From: Sphingomonadaceae bacterium
GTDB lineage: Bacteria; Pseudomonadota; Alphaproteobacteria; Sphingomonadales; Sphingomonadaceae
Assembly: GCA_021300355.1 (NCBI GenBank)
Contig: JAJTEF010000004.1
Location: 19,287 to 83,286, forward strand
Direction of reading: 5' to 3'
DNA length: 64,000 nt
In this document: positions 34,812 through 44,240 of the stretch, in pieces
How positions within the stretch are numbered: position 1 is the stretch's first letter
Layout: each line of letters begins with the position of its first letter
The notes under the pieces: model-generated
Database searches by the model: none
Told to the model about the DNA's origin: nothing
The model's input: the letters and a program-made list of their open reading frames with translations, nothing else
Translations under genes and position numbers: made by a program

Positions 34812-36376
34812 TCGAACATCGCGCGCAACGCGGATATGGTGTCCGCCTCTTCCGCCGGCTTGTCCCTGCGTAAACGCGATATCCGCGGGAACCGCATGGC
34901 CACGCCTGATTTGTGCCGCTTAGATTCGTGCACCGCGTCAAATGCGACCTCAAGCACCAGCGATTTTTCCACTTCGCGGACCGGGCCGAAACGGGCGACG
35001 GTGTTATTGCGGACAAAGCGGTCGAGCCATTTCAGTTCGTCATCGCTGAACCCTGAATAGGCCTTTCCAACCGGCAACAAATTGCCATCGTCGGTCCAGC
35101 AGCCAAATGTGTAATCGGAATAATATGAGGAGCGTTTTCCGCTCCCCCGCTGCGCATACATCATCACGCAGTCGGCGACGAGCGGCTCGCGTTTCCATTT
35201 GTACCAAAGCCCAACTTTACGCCCCGCCAGATAAGGCGAATCGCGCCGCTTAAGCATCACGCCCTCAATCGCCGCCTCACGCGCAGCGGCACGGATCTCG
35301 GCCAGATGCTCAAAATCGCGCGCCTCAATAACCGCGGATACATCAAACCGCACGGGGTCAAGATTGGCCGTAAACAGTTCAAGCCGGTCGCGCCGCGCGG
35401 TCCATGGCTGGCCGCGCAGATCCTCCGCACCGTCGAACAATATGTCGTACAGGCGGACAAACACAGGGTACTCCGCCTGCATGGCTGCCGTGACATTCTT
35501 GCGGCCCAGCCGTTGCTGCAACGCATTGAAGCTGGCAGCCTCGCCGCCTTGCACGTCGCCGCGTACCAGCAATTCGCCGTCGACCACGCCGACGCCATTG
35601 AACGCCGCCGCTATTTCGGGGAACGCCCCCGTAACCTCGTCACCGCCGCGGCTGAACAACCGCGTTTCGCCGCCGGTCGACGCAATCTGGATACGGATGC
35701 CGTCCCATTTCCATTCGGCGACAAATTCATCAAGATTTACGCTGCCATCCTCAAGCGGGTGGGCGAGCATGAAGGGGCGAAAAAACGCGCTGTCGGCGGG
35801 ATCGGGCCGTTCGGTCCGCCCTTCGCCCCATGCAAAAAGCTCAGCATATGGCGGGCGAAGCGCGTGCCAAACCTCCTCGACATCATCGACCGAAACGCCA
35901 AAGGCTTGGCCGAAAGCGGTCTTGGCAAGACGCGCAGATATGCCCACCCGCATGCCGCCCGTTGCAAGCTTCAGCAGCGCATAACGGCCATTTGCATCCA
36001 GCCGATCCATCAATTCCGCCAACACCGCCGGAGCGCGCGCCCGGCTAGTGCTGTTCAACAGATCGATGACTTCGGACACGGTGGGTGCGGCATCGCCGCT
36101 GCTGTTGTCTGGCCACATCAGCGCGACAGTTTCGGCGGTATCGCCAACATAATCGCGGCTCATGCGAAACAGCATGGGGTCGAAACGTTCCTCTGCCATC
36201 GCGCGAATGGCCGCCGATTTGACGGTGGCAATGTTCAGCGTCCCGGCAAGTGCCGCCAAAGCCCAGCCGCGATCGGGGTCCGGTGTTATACGCAGATAAT
36301 CGGCGATCAGGCGGATCTTCAAATCGCGCGACCGCGTGTAGATCAAACCATCGATGAGCGCGGCAAAAGCTTGCAT
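34808..36376 (-). CDS. ATP-dependent DNA ligase (damage-response type)
   Basis: A 522-residue ligase. The N-terminal helical domain (1-200) resembles the DNA-binding domain of eukaryotic ligase I. Motif I is EWKWDGIRIQ with the AMP-accepting Lys223; motif III is VVDGELL-like, motif IV EGVMLKRRDSPY, and motif V GLWYKWKRE. The OB domain follows. This is the type bacteria carry next to an MBL-fold exonuclease. It is a non-replicative repair enzyme. Its start overlaps the exonuclease stop. Confidence 0.92.
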   Translation of the reverse strand: MQAFAALIDGLIYTRSRDLKIRLIADYLRITPDPDRGWALAALAGTLNIATVKSAAIRAMAEERFDPMLFRMSRDYVGDTAETVALMWPDNSSGDAAPTVSEVIDLLNSTSRARAPAVLAELMDRLDANGRYALLKLATGGMRVGISARLAKTAFGQAFGVSVDDVEEVWHALRPPYAELFAWGEGRTERPDPADSAFFRPFMLAHPLEDGSVNLDEFVAEWKWDGIRIQIASTGGETRLFSRGGDEVTGAFPEIAAAFNGVGVVDGELLVRGDVQGGEAASFNALQQRLGRKNVTAAMQAEYPVFVRLYDILFDGAEDLRGQPWTARRDRLELFTANLDPVRFDVSAVIEARDFEHLAEIRAAAREAAIEGVMLKRRDSPYLAGRKVGLWYKWKREPLVADCVMMYAQRGSGKRSSYYSDYTFGCWTDDGNLLPVGKAYSGFSDDELKWLDRFVRNNTVARFGPVREVEKSLVLEVAFDAVHESKRHKSGVAMRFPRISRLRRDKPAEEADTISALRAMFD

Positions 36377-37506
36377 CAGGCTTCGTCCTCATCTTCGCGG
36401 CCAACCAGATCAAGCGCGCGCGCCTTTAACTGGTGCAGTTCGCACCACCGACCCAGCGCATCGGTGCGGCCATGGGTAATCCAGGTTTCGGAAGGACGCA
36501 GTTCAAGCAGCGTATCGGTCAACTCGGTCCAGTCGGCATGGTCCGAAATGACCAAAGGCAGTTCGACATTGCGCTGTCGTGCGCGCTGCCGCACCCGCAT
36601 CCACCCCGATGCCATGGCGGTTATGGGCTCCGGCAGGCGCTGTGCCCAACGGTCATTCATCGCAGACGGCGGCGCAATGACAATCGCGCCTCTCAATTCC
36701 GCTTTGGCAAGGCCCGTTGCCATGATCAGTTCGCCCAGCGGCACATTGTGCGCGGCGTATAGGTCGCACATTTTCTGCATCGCGCCATGGATATAAATCG
36801 GGGCGTCGTAACCCGCCCTACGCAGTTCAGCGATGACCCTCTGCGCCTTACCGAGCGCATAAGCGCCCACAACAATGCAGCCATCGACATTAGCTTCGCG
36901 GGCGGCGAGCAATTTGGCGATCTCGTCCTCAATCGGAGGATGCGTGAATACGGGAAGGCCAAAGGTTGCTTCGGTAATCAAAACATCGCAGGCAACGGGT
37001 TCAAACGGGGTGCATGTCGGGTCAAAGCGCCGCTTATAATCGCCGGTCACCACAACCCGCTCGCCAGCATGTTCAAGCAATATCTGCGCCGAGCCAAGCA
37101 CATGGCCGGCGGGGTGAAAGCTTATCTTAACACCGCCATGTTCGAAGCCCTCGCCATAAGGCACCGGCGTGCCCATTTCGGTTCCATATCGCAGCGCCAT
37201 AATCGCCAACGTTTCAGGCGTCGCCCACACCGCGCCATGACCGCTGCGTGCATGGTCCGCATGGCCATGGGTGACAAGCGCACGCGCGGCAGGGCGCGAC
37301 GGATCAATCCACATATCTGCAGGCTTCACATAGATGCCATGCGCATGCGGCTCTATCCAATGTTGGGCGGCGGTTCGGGAGATGTCGGCTGTCCTTTTCT
37401 GGATCAGAATATGGGCAGTGACAGGCGTGATGTAAACCGCATGTATCAGCGAAAGTTCACAGCCGCAGCCCGCGCACGCCGCAACTTCGTCGCGGATCTC
37501 ATGCAA
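36376..37506 (-). CDS. Ligase-associated MBL-fold DNA exonuclease
   Basis: A metallo-beta-lactamase/beta-CASP protein (SNM1/Artemis-like), about 320-376 residues depending on start. The metal motif is ALVTHGHADHARSGHG (HxHxDH); FHPAGHVLGSAQILLEHAGE and VVTGDYKRRFDPT provide further ligands. The C-terminal RNA/DNA-binding motif is ISDHADWTELTDTL. The conserved family N-terminus begins near HWIEPHAHGIYVKP, but no ATG lies upstream of it in frame. The only canonical alternative start is TTG at 37506, without a visible ribosome-binding site. The start is therefore unsure. Confidence 0.88.
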   Translation of the reverse strand: MHEIRDEVAACAGCGCELSLIHAVYITPVTAHILIQKRTADISRTAAQHWIEPHAHGIYVKPADMWIDPSRPAARALVTHGHADHARSGHGAVWATPETLAIMALRYGTEMGTPVPYGEGFEHGGVKISFHPAGHVLGSAQILLEHAGERVVVTGDYKRRFDPTCTPFEPVACDVLITEATFGLPVFTHPPIEDEIAKLLAAREANVDGCIVVGAYALGKAQRVIAELRRAGYDAPIYIHGAMQKMCDLYAAHNVPLGELIMATGLAKAELRGAIVIAPPSAMNDRWAQRLPEPITAMASGWMRVRQRARQRNVELPLVISDHADWTELTDTLLELRPSETWITHGRTDALGRWCELHQLKARALDLVGREDEDEA

Positions 37507-37529
37507 GCCCGCGAAACTATCGATGCCCG

Positions 37530-39662
37530 TCAGATGGCGTCGACGTAAAACAGCAAACAGGTTTCGGGATGCGCGTGGGGTAGTTGCAGCCCGCCGTGCA
37601 TCAGCGCGGCACCGCTCAACGTCGCGCCGTCCTGATTTAGCCCAAGCTTCTCGATTGCCGATAGCCTCTTAATGGCTTGCCAGATTGTCGGCCAGATCAG
37701 CTTTACCAGATAATTTCGGTCCGGGTCCAAGCCAGCAAACCGCACACGTTCAGGCAAAACCTGCGGATCGCTCAAGACGTAAGCGACCGAATACAAAGCC
37801 TCGGAACGGTCACGCGCGACCACGCCGGTTGCCATTATCTGCGGTGCCGTATCGATCCTGACCAAGTCGCCATCATGCAGCAACGCACGGTGGCGCTTAT
37901 GCAAGGCGATGGCAGACTTTAGCGTGTCGAGGTCGCCCGGCCGTTCGGTCAACAGGTTGAGTTCAAGCCCCATATGCCCGATCAATGCGGTCGCAGCGCG
38001 CATGTCCATCGACAGCCTACGTCCACTCACATGGCATCGCGCAGGACCCACATGACATCCCATCACTTCGGGCGGCAGGAAGAAGCTCGCGCCGCGTTGG
38101 ATATATTGCCGGTCAAGCGCATCATTGCTGTCGGAGGTCCAGACCCGGTCACTATGCGCCAGCACCCCCATATCGGCGCGTGCGCCGCCCGATGAACAGC
38201 TTTCAATTTCGACATCGGGATGCGCGGCGCGCACGCGATCCAGCAGCGCGTAGAGCGCGGTTACCTGTGCGAATGCCTTCGCACTGCCGGATGCACCCCC
38301 CGGATGGCTCAGGTCGCGGTTCATATCCCATTTGATGTAGCGTATATCGTGATCGCGCAGCACCGCATCGATGGCGTGGAATATATAGTCCGCAACCTCG
38401 GTCCGGCTGATGTCCAGCGCAAGTTGCGACCGGAACGGCACGTGATCTACGCCCTCCACACCCAGCACCCAATCGGGATGTGCGCGATATAGTTCGCTGT
38501 CGGGGTTGACCATTTCGGGTTCGAACCAAAGTCCGAATTCCATGCCTAACGCCGTCACATGATCAACCAAGGGCTTTAGGCCGTCGGGGTACACATCGGC
38601 GGACACAGTCCAATCACCAAGCCCGGCGCGGTCATGCCGCCTGCCCCCGAACCATCCGTCATCCAGAACAAAGCGTTCGACGCCAATGTCCGCGGCGCGC
38701 GTGGCCAGTTCTTTCAGTTTCTCGACATCATGGTCGAAATACACCGCTTCCCACGTGTTATAATGCACAGGTCGCGGCTTGGCGCGCATCGCGGGTCGCA
38801 GCAATTTTGTACGGACATGTGCATGGAATTTGCGGCTAAGCGCGCTGAAACCATCGCCACTATATGCAGCAACAATTTCGGGGCTCGCGAAGGTTTCACC
38901 CGGTGCCAGACGAACCTCGCCGGGCAACAGCAGCGCACCAAGGCTGGTCAACACGCGTCCATCGGTGAGCGTGTCCACACGCAGGCGATGGTTCCCGCTC
39001 CATGCCAAATGAAAGCCATAAGCTTCGCCCGCAGTTTCGTTCGTGCCGGGCGTTGCCAATAGCAATGCGGGATAGCTGAAATGCGAGGTGCGGCCGCTGC
39101 GGTTTTCCCGCAGATATGTTCCCGCGCTGCGCTTCACCCGATCTTGCGTAAATTCCTGAGTCCAGCGGCCGGTAAATCCGACAATCTCGGTCATGTGCTC
39201 AGGCACAGGCAGGCAGGCCGTCATCACTTCAGTCACATCAAGCGCCGTCGCGCCATAATTGGTCAAATCCGTGCGGATACGCAGAACGCCCGTGGCAGGA
39301 TCAAAAGCAATGTCATATGCGAGGCCAAGCCGCGTGCGTTCATCACGGCATAGGATTGTCGCGCCATGCGGCCTGCTTTCGACTTTGCCGACGTCAAAAC
39401 GGCTGCACCAATCCTTGCCCTCGCGATGGGCAGCAAAGCCTTGCATCATCGGGTGGCCCAGACCGGGCTCCATTGCGAAGGAAAGCGGCAGCGCAACATC
39501 TGCGACACCGTGCATAGCCTGCCGAAAAAACAGGCCTTCCATCTGCGCCGCATCGACATTTTCGGGCAACGCCGCGCCCCAATAGATAACAGACGGCGGC
39601 GCGCCCTTGGCACAGGCCAATATCAATGTCGTGTCCGGGGCATCAAATCGCAAATGGTCCAA
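37530..39662 (-). CDS. Alpha-galactosidase, GH36
   Basis: Retaining alpha-galactosidase of 710 residues. It has an N-terminal beta-supersandwich (1-300), the catalytic TIM barrel with VHYNTWEAVYFD and RFVLDDGWFGGRR, the nucleophile Asp446 in IKWDMNRDLS, and IESCSSGGARAD. The acid/base is likely Asp511 in VWTSDSNDALDR. A C-terminal beta domain follows. No signal peptide is visible, so it acts in the cytoplasm on an imported galactoside. The start is TTG at 39662 with GGGGAG six bases before it. It is divergent from the symporter-glycerol kinase pair. Confidence 0.93.
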   Translation of the reverse strand: MDHLRFDAPDTTLILACAKGAPPSVIYWGAALPENVDAAQMEGLFFRQAMHGVADVALPLSFAMEPGLGHPMMQGFAAHREGKDWCSRFDVGKVESRPHGATILCRDERTRLGLAYDIAFDPATGVLRIRTDLTNYGATALDVTEVMTACLPVPEHMTEIVGFTGRWTQEFTQDRVKRSAGTYLRENRSGRTSHFSYPALLLATPGTNETAGEAYGFHLAWSGNHRLRVDTLTDGRVLTSLGALLLPGEVRLAPGETFASPEIVAAYSGDGFSALSRKFHAHVRTKLLRPAMRAKPRPVHYNTWEAVYFDHDVEKLKELATRAADIGVERFVLDDGWFGGRRHDRAGLGDWTVSADVYPDGLKPLVDHVTALGMEFGLWFEPEMVNPDSELYRAHPDWVLGVEGVDHVPFRSQLALDISRTEVADYIFHAIDAVLRDHDIRYIKWDMNRDLSHPGGASGSAKAFAQVTALYALLDRVRAAHPDVEIESCSSGGARADMGVLAHSDRVWTSDSNDALDRQYIQRGASFFLPPEVMGCHVGPARCHVSGRRLSMDMRAATALIGHMGLELNLLTERPGDLDTLKSAIALHKRHRALLHDGDLVRIDTAPQIMATGVVARDRSEALYSVAYVLSDPQVLPERVRFAGLDPDRNYLVKLIWPTIWQAIKRLSAIEKLGLNQDGATLSGAALMHGGLQLPHAHPETCLLFYVDAI

Positions 39663-39794
39663 CTCATGCTCCCCAGAAATTCCGTTGGCCGTCGCGACCC
39701 ATTTGTTACTTTGTGTTTTGTATATAGCCGTTTAACCAGCATATTATCAAAAAAGCAAAAGCACAGCTTTGCAACGAAAATCATCGGGGGGCGG
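39663..39794. promoter_or_regulatory. Divergent control region of the galactosidase and symporter genes
   Basis: A 132-bp AT-rich gap between two divergent starts. It contains the inverted repeat AAAGC-ACA-GCTTT (39758-39770) and the strong ribosome-binding site GGGGGGCGG for the symporter. A transcription factor could act here on both directions. No regulator gene is adjacent, and the promoter boxes are not assigned. Confidence 0.35.
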
Positions 39795-41321
39795 ATGTTC
39801 GAGACAACCAACAGCGCGGCGCAAATCGGCATATTTGTTTCGCTCACCATGCTCATCGCCATCCTGACGTACTGGAAAGTACACGGCAAGGGTGCCGAGC
39901 GGGCGCAGGACGCAGGTTCCACCAAAGAGGTGTTCCTTGCAGGCGGCGGGCTTACCTGGCTGTTTGTCGCAGGTTCGATTACGCTCACCAACCTGTCGAC
40001 CGAACAGCTGGTCGGCATGAACGGCAACCAGATGCTGCTGCTGGCGTGGTGGGAGATTTCGGGTTTCGTTGGCCTGTTGATCTTGGCCTATGTTTTTGTG
40101 CCGATTTATTACCGCAACAATTGCACCACGGTGACAGAATTGCTGGAACGCCGGTACAAGGGCGGCAGCATACGCACGGTAATTTCGGCGCTGTTTCTGC
40201 TTGGCAATATCCTGATCTACCTTCCCGCCGCGCTCTATTCGGGCAGTCTGTTCTTGAAATCGATGTTCGGCGTCGATTGGTCGCTGATCTGGTTTGCCGC
40301 ACCGATGGCGATTATCGCTGCCATCTACACCATCACCGGCGGCTTACGCGCAGTTGCGGTTATGGACACCTATTCCGGCATCGGCGTGCTGGCGATTGCG
40401 TTTTTGGTGGTCATATTGGCGCTCGCTGCGGTCGGTTTTGACCTGTCCACTGTGCCTGCCGAACGCACATCGATGATTGGCAGCATCGATTCCCCCATCC
40501 CGTTCCACACATTGTTCACCGGTATGATTTTCATCCAGATATTCTATTGGTCGACCAATCAGAATATCACCCAAAAAGCGATGACCGCACCGACCGTCAA
40601 AGAAGCGCAAAAGGGCGTGCTCGCCGCGGCCGCCGTCCGTATCCTCATCATCCCCGCCATCGTCGTCATTCCGGGCGTCGTCGCCTATAAGCTGTTCGGC
40701 AGCTTGGGCGATGCGGCCTATGGAAAGCTTGTGGCGCATGTATTGCCCGGTTGGATGTCGGGCGCGTTTGCCGCCATGATGATGGCCGCCGTTATCGCGC
40801 ACACCAGCGCCATATTGAACAGTTCGGTGGCGTTATACGCGGTCGATTTTCACGACAAATTCATCCGCCCAGTTGCCAACCACTGGCGGCTTGCGGCGAT
40901 TGTGTCGGTCATTCTGACCATCACGTCGGTCTTGCTGGTTCCGGTCTATGAAAATGCAAAAAGCATCATCAACCTGTTGCAGCAGCTCAACGGTTTGTCG
41001 TCGATGCCGATCCTGTCGGCATTCATTACCGGGCTGCTGTTCCGGAATATGGATGCGCGGGCCGCGATTGCCGGATTGGGTTGGGGCGTTGCGCTTTATG
41101 CGTTCCACAATTTCATTTTGTACGTGCCCGACACGCTTTATGCTGGCGAAACATTTTACCAGCATATGGGAATCGGCTGGCTGCATTATATCGACGTCAT
41201 GGCGATTGTCCTTGTGACCTGTGTGTTGACCGCATTGACGGTGAACCGCATCATCTTTGGCAATCGGGCCGTGTTTATCTGGAGCAAGGAAGGACGCCGG
41301 CTTTCGGCGATTGAGGCATGA
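39795..41321 (+). CDS. Sodium/solute symporter, SGLT-like
   Basis: A 508-residue SSS-family transporter with about 14 helices. The start region is like the Vibrio galactose symporter vSGLT: FLAGGGLTWLFVAGSITLTNLSTEQLVGMNG, shown here only in part, with the sodium-site/substrate helix TLTNLSTEQLVG. Also seen are TITGGLRAVAVMDTYSG and FYWSTNQNITQKAM (vSGLT-like W-x-NQ). The sugar SGLT resemblance supports a galactose or galactoside substrate, but this is inference. The ATG at 39795 has GGGGGGCGG just before it. It overlaps glpK by four bases (ATGA). Confidence 0.9.
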   Translation: MFETTNSAAQIGIFVSLTMLIAILTYWKVHGKGAERAQDAGSTKEVFLAGGGLTWLFVAGSITLTNLSTEQLVGMNGNQMLLLAWWEISGFVGLLILAYVFVPIYYRNNCTTVTELLERRYKGGSIRTVISALFLLGNILIYLPAALYSGSLFLKSMFGVDWSLIWFAAPMAIIAAIYTITGGLRAVAVMDTYSGIGVLAIAFLVVILALAAVGFDLSTVPAERTSMIGSIDSPIPFHTLFTGMIFIQIFYWSTNQNITQKAMTAPTVKEAQKGVLAAAAVRILIIPAIVVIPGVVAYKLFGSLGDAAYGKLVAHVLPGWMSGAFAAMMMAAVIAHTSAILNSSVALYAVDFHDKFIRPVANHWRLAAIVSVILTITSVLLVPVYENAKSIINLLQQLNGLSSMPILSAFITGLLFRNMDARAAIAGLGWGVALYAFHNFILYVPDTLYAGETFYQHMGIGWLHYIDVMAIVLVTCVLTALTVNRIIFGNRAVFIWSKEGRRLSAIEA

Positions 41322-42784
41322 GCGAATATATCATTGTTATCGACGAAGGCACGACATCGACCCGCGCCGTTCTGTTTGCCGCCGACGGCACTGCCGTGGA
41401 TAGCTGCCAGCGCCCGCTGACCCAGCATTATCCGGCACCTGGCCTGGTGGAGCATGATGCCGAGGAAATCTGGAAACTGACGCTGGAATGCGCGCAGACC
41501 GTCATTGCCAAAGCAGGAGGCGCAGACCGCATTGCGAGCATTGGTATCACCAACCAACGCGAGACCATTGTGTTCTGGGACAAGCGAACGGGCAAGCCGC
41601 TTGCCCCTGCGATTGTATGGCAGGACCGCCGCACCGCAGACATATGCGCGGCACTGAAGGAACAGGGCGAAGAACCCGTTGTTCAGGCCAAAACCGGCCT
41701 GTTGCTCGATCCCTATTTCTCTGGCTCCAAAATCGGCTGGGCCTTGGAAAACTGGCCACAGCTAAAGGATGCCGGCGCGCATCTCGCGGTTGGCACGGTC
41801 GAAAGCTATCTTGTATTTCGCCTGACGGGCGGCGGCCATATCACCGATGCAACCAACGCATCGCGCACAGCGTTGATGGCGATTGGCAGCGGTGGATGGG
41901 ACGACGGACTTACCGACCTGTTCGGCGTACCGCGCGACATATTGCCCGAAATAACCGATTGTGCAGGCGATCTTGGCACGACGTTGCCGGAACATTTTGG
42001 CGGACCAATCCGCATTGCCGGTATGGCGGGGGACCAGCAAGCCGCCACCATCGGCCAAGGCTGCTTCGCCGTTGGCCAGACCAAGGCAACATTTGGCACG
42101 GGCGCATTTGTGCTGACGCAAACGGGCACGACATTGCGCCAGTCGCGCAACCGTCTGCTGTCGACGATCTTATATCAATTGGGTGGTGAGCGGCATTACG
42201 CGCTGGAAGGATCGGTATTTGTCGCAGGCAGCCTCGTCCAGTGGCTGCGCGATGATCTGGGGCTTATTGCGCATGCTGCAGACACAGAATCACTGGCGCG
42301 CAGCGTTCCCGACAATGGCGGCGTATATCTTGTCCCCGCATTGTCGGGCCTTGGCGCGCCGCATTGGCGTCCCGATGCGCGGGCTAGCATCAGCGGGCTC
42401 AGTTTCTCGGCGACCAAGGCGCATGTCGCCCGCGCCGCGCTGGAGGCGATGGCCCACCAGACCCATGACCTGAAAACAGCATTTGCTGCGGACGGTGCCG
42501 ATTGGGCGGAATTGCGCATTGATGGCGGCATGGTTGCCAATGACTGGATGGCACAAGACCTCGCCGACATGCTCGCCATAGATGTCGAACGTCCGGCCTT
42601 TGTCGAAACAACGGCACTTGGCGCCGCAATGCTCGCTGCTGTTGGATGCGGAATATACAAATCACTTGAGGATGCCGCGGTCATGCGCGGCGGCGTGCAG
42701 CGCTTTATACCCAATATGGAAAAGCATGCACGCGACGCGCGGCTGGCCGGTTGGTCAAACGCCCTTGTGCGTGTCCTTCAATAG
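41318..42784 (+). CDS. glpK: Glycerol kinase
   Basis: Phosphorylates glycerol to sn-glycerol 3-phosphate. The FGGY-fold protein has 488 residues: N-terminal IVIDEGTTSTRAVLF, the substrate-binding ITNQRET and AIVWQDRRT, then FLGVPRDIL-like, AGDQQAATIGQGCF and the ATP-site TFGTGAFVLTQTG. The C-terminal half has LSGLGAPHWRPDAR, typical of GlpK rather than other FGGY kinases. Its start overlaps the symporter stop, so the two are co-translated. No glpD/glpF is in the window. Confidence 0.95.
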   Translation: MSEYIIVIDEGTTSTRAVLFAADGTAVDSCQRPLTQHYPAPGLVEHDAEEIWKLTLECAQTVIAKAGGADRIASIGITNQRETIVFWDKRTGKPLAPAIVWQDRRTADICAALKEQGEEPVVQAKTGLLLDPYFSGSKIGWALENWPQLKDAGAHLAVGTVESYLVFRLTGGGHITDATNASRTALMAIGSGGWDDGLTDLFGVPRDILPEITDCAGDLGTTLPEHFGGPIRIAGMAGDQQAATIGQGCFAVGQTKATFGTGAFVLTQTGTTLRQSRNRLLSTILYQLGGERHYALEGSVFVAGSLVQWLRDDLGLIAHAADTESLARSVPDNGGVYLVPALSGLGAPHWRPDARASISGLSFSATKAHVARAALEAMAHQTHDLKTAFAADGADWAELRIDGGMVANDWMAQDLADMLAIDVERPAFVETTALGAAMLAAVGCGIYKSLEDAAVMRGGVQRFIPNMEKHARDARLAGWSNALVRVLQ

Positions 42785-42869
42785 TCCAAGTCCCAGTTCA
42801 CAACATCTTAACCATCTTACTGCAATGTACAGCCGCCCATGTGGCGAACGACATCGACAGGACCAAGAG

Positions 42870-44201
42870 ATGGATAATTTGCGCGGATTTGAACCGTTTG
42901 GATCAGACCTTGATGCTGATTTACCCGCTTATACCCTCTTTGAGGACGAAGACGCAGCAATAGAGCCGCCACCATTCATATCTCGCGACGAACGCCGGAT
43001 GCAGGTTCGCGCGTTAAATTTTTGGACGTCGCAGCTCCACGACAAAAATTTCCCAAGCATCGAAGAACTCGATCCATCGGCCATCGAAGATTTCCGCGAC
43101 TACAGCGTTCTTCTCGATTTTACCTCGGGCATCGAAAATCCGTCCATTGACTATCTTGGCGATAAATTGCGCGCCGAATGCGGTTTAAGCGCGGACGTCA
43201 CGTATCTGGATGAAGTTCCCCGAAACTCTCTGCTGTCGCGCATTACCGACCATTATCTTCAAATCATTGCCAACCACGCGCCCATCGGCTTCGAAACCGA
43301 GTTTGTGAACGATCGCGGCAATGTCCTCATGTACCGCGGCATTTTGCTGCCCTATTCGACGGATGATGACACGATCGATTTCATTTACGGCGTCATCAAC
43401 TGGAAAGAAACCGCGCCTGCAGACATTAGCGGGCCGTTGCAGATTGAAGTTGAACACGCGCGCGCAGCGTTGCCGCCGCGGCAGGAACACGTCCCTCTAT
43501 GGGCAGACGGCCCGATGGCGGGGCAGCTGGATGACGCAGCGCCGTGTGATGACGTACAAAGCGATGAACCCTATCCGCTGCAGACGATAGCAGCTGATGA
43601 AAATGCAAGCCTTGCCGACTGGCTGGATACCGCACGGCAATGTGTAGAACAGGCGCGCGATGCAGATCTTCGGACGCGCGATGCCTTGTATCAGGCGATT
43701 GGACGCGCATACGACTTTGCCTTGATTGCCGCCAATCACCCTGCCGATTATGGCGAACTGCTTCATGATGCCGGCCTGAAAGCACAGGAACGCGCACCAT
43801 TTACGCCCATCGTTAAGCTGGTTTTTGGTGCAGGTTATGACAAAACCCGCTTAACCGAATTTGCCACAGCGCTCCAATTTGCGCAGCGCAATGCCGTTCC
43901 GATAGGAACGTTCGCGACGATCCTCGCTGGCTTTGACGGCGGCTTGAAAGCCATTGTCGCCGCCGAACGTCGCGCCAAGAAAATCGCTGCAGGCGTCGAA
44001 CCAGCCACCGCGGCAACCGACGACCCACGTGCGCGTTTGCGCTCGGCACGTAAGCGCGACCTCCGCGAATTTGCAGGCGCAGGCGACGAATTTGTTTTGC
44101 TTGTTGCCCGCCGCGATGCCGATGGCAGCGTTGCGATTGTCGGATCAGTTCAAGGCGACGCCGCGCTCACCGAAAAGGCATTGCGCAAAGCCGACGTCTG
44201 A
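42870..44201 (+). CDS. PAS domain protein of unknown function
   Basis: A 443-residue cytoplasmic protein. Residues about 40-180 look like the PAS_5 family of alphaproteobacteria (VRALNFWTSQLHDKNFPSIE, VLLDFTSGIENPSIDYLG, FIYGVINWKE). A charged linker follows (about 190-240). The C-terminal part (about 245-443) is helical (ADWLDTARQCVEQARDADLR, YDFALIAANHPADYGELLHD) and ends in a small mixed domain (EFVLLVARRDADGSVAIVGS). The C-terminal half is not recognised. The ATG at 42870 has ACAGGACCAAGAG before it. It probably senses a signal, with no visible output enzyme. Confidence 0.65.
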   Translation: MDNLRGFEPFGSDLDADLPAYTLFEDEDAAIEPPPFISRDERRMQVRALNFWTSQLHDKNFPSIEELDPSAIEDFRDYSVLLDFTSGIENPSIDYLGDKLRAECGLSADVTYLDEVPRNSLLSRITDHYLQIIANHAPIGFETEFVNDRGNVLMYRGILLPYSTDDDTIDFIYGVINWKETAPADISGPLQIEVEHARAALPPRQEHVPLWADGPMAGQLDDAAPCDDVQSDEPYPLQTIAADENASLADWLDTARQCVEQARDADLRTRDALYQAIGRAYDFALIAANHPADYGELLHDAGLKAQERAPFTPIVKLVFGAGYDKTRLTEFATALQFAQRNAVPIGTFATILAGFDGGLKAIVAAERRAKKIAAGVEPATAATDDPRARLRSARKRDLREFAGAGDEFVLLVARRDADGSVAIVGSVQGDAALTEKALRKADV

Positions 44202-44240
44202 CTTGTTTCGCAGGGCATTAATGCTTAACGCGTTGGTCAG

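Noticed and set aside
35306..36796. Open frame of 496 codons on the plus strand
   Set aside because: It lies antisense to the ligase and exonuclease genes, which have clear motifs. The encoded sequence has no recognisable domain and odd composition.
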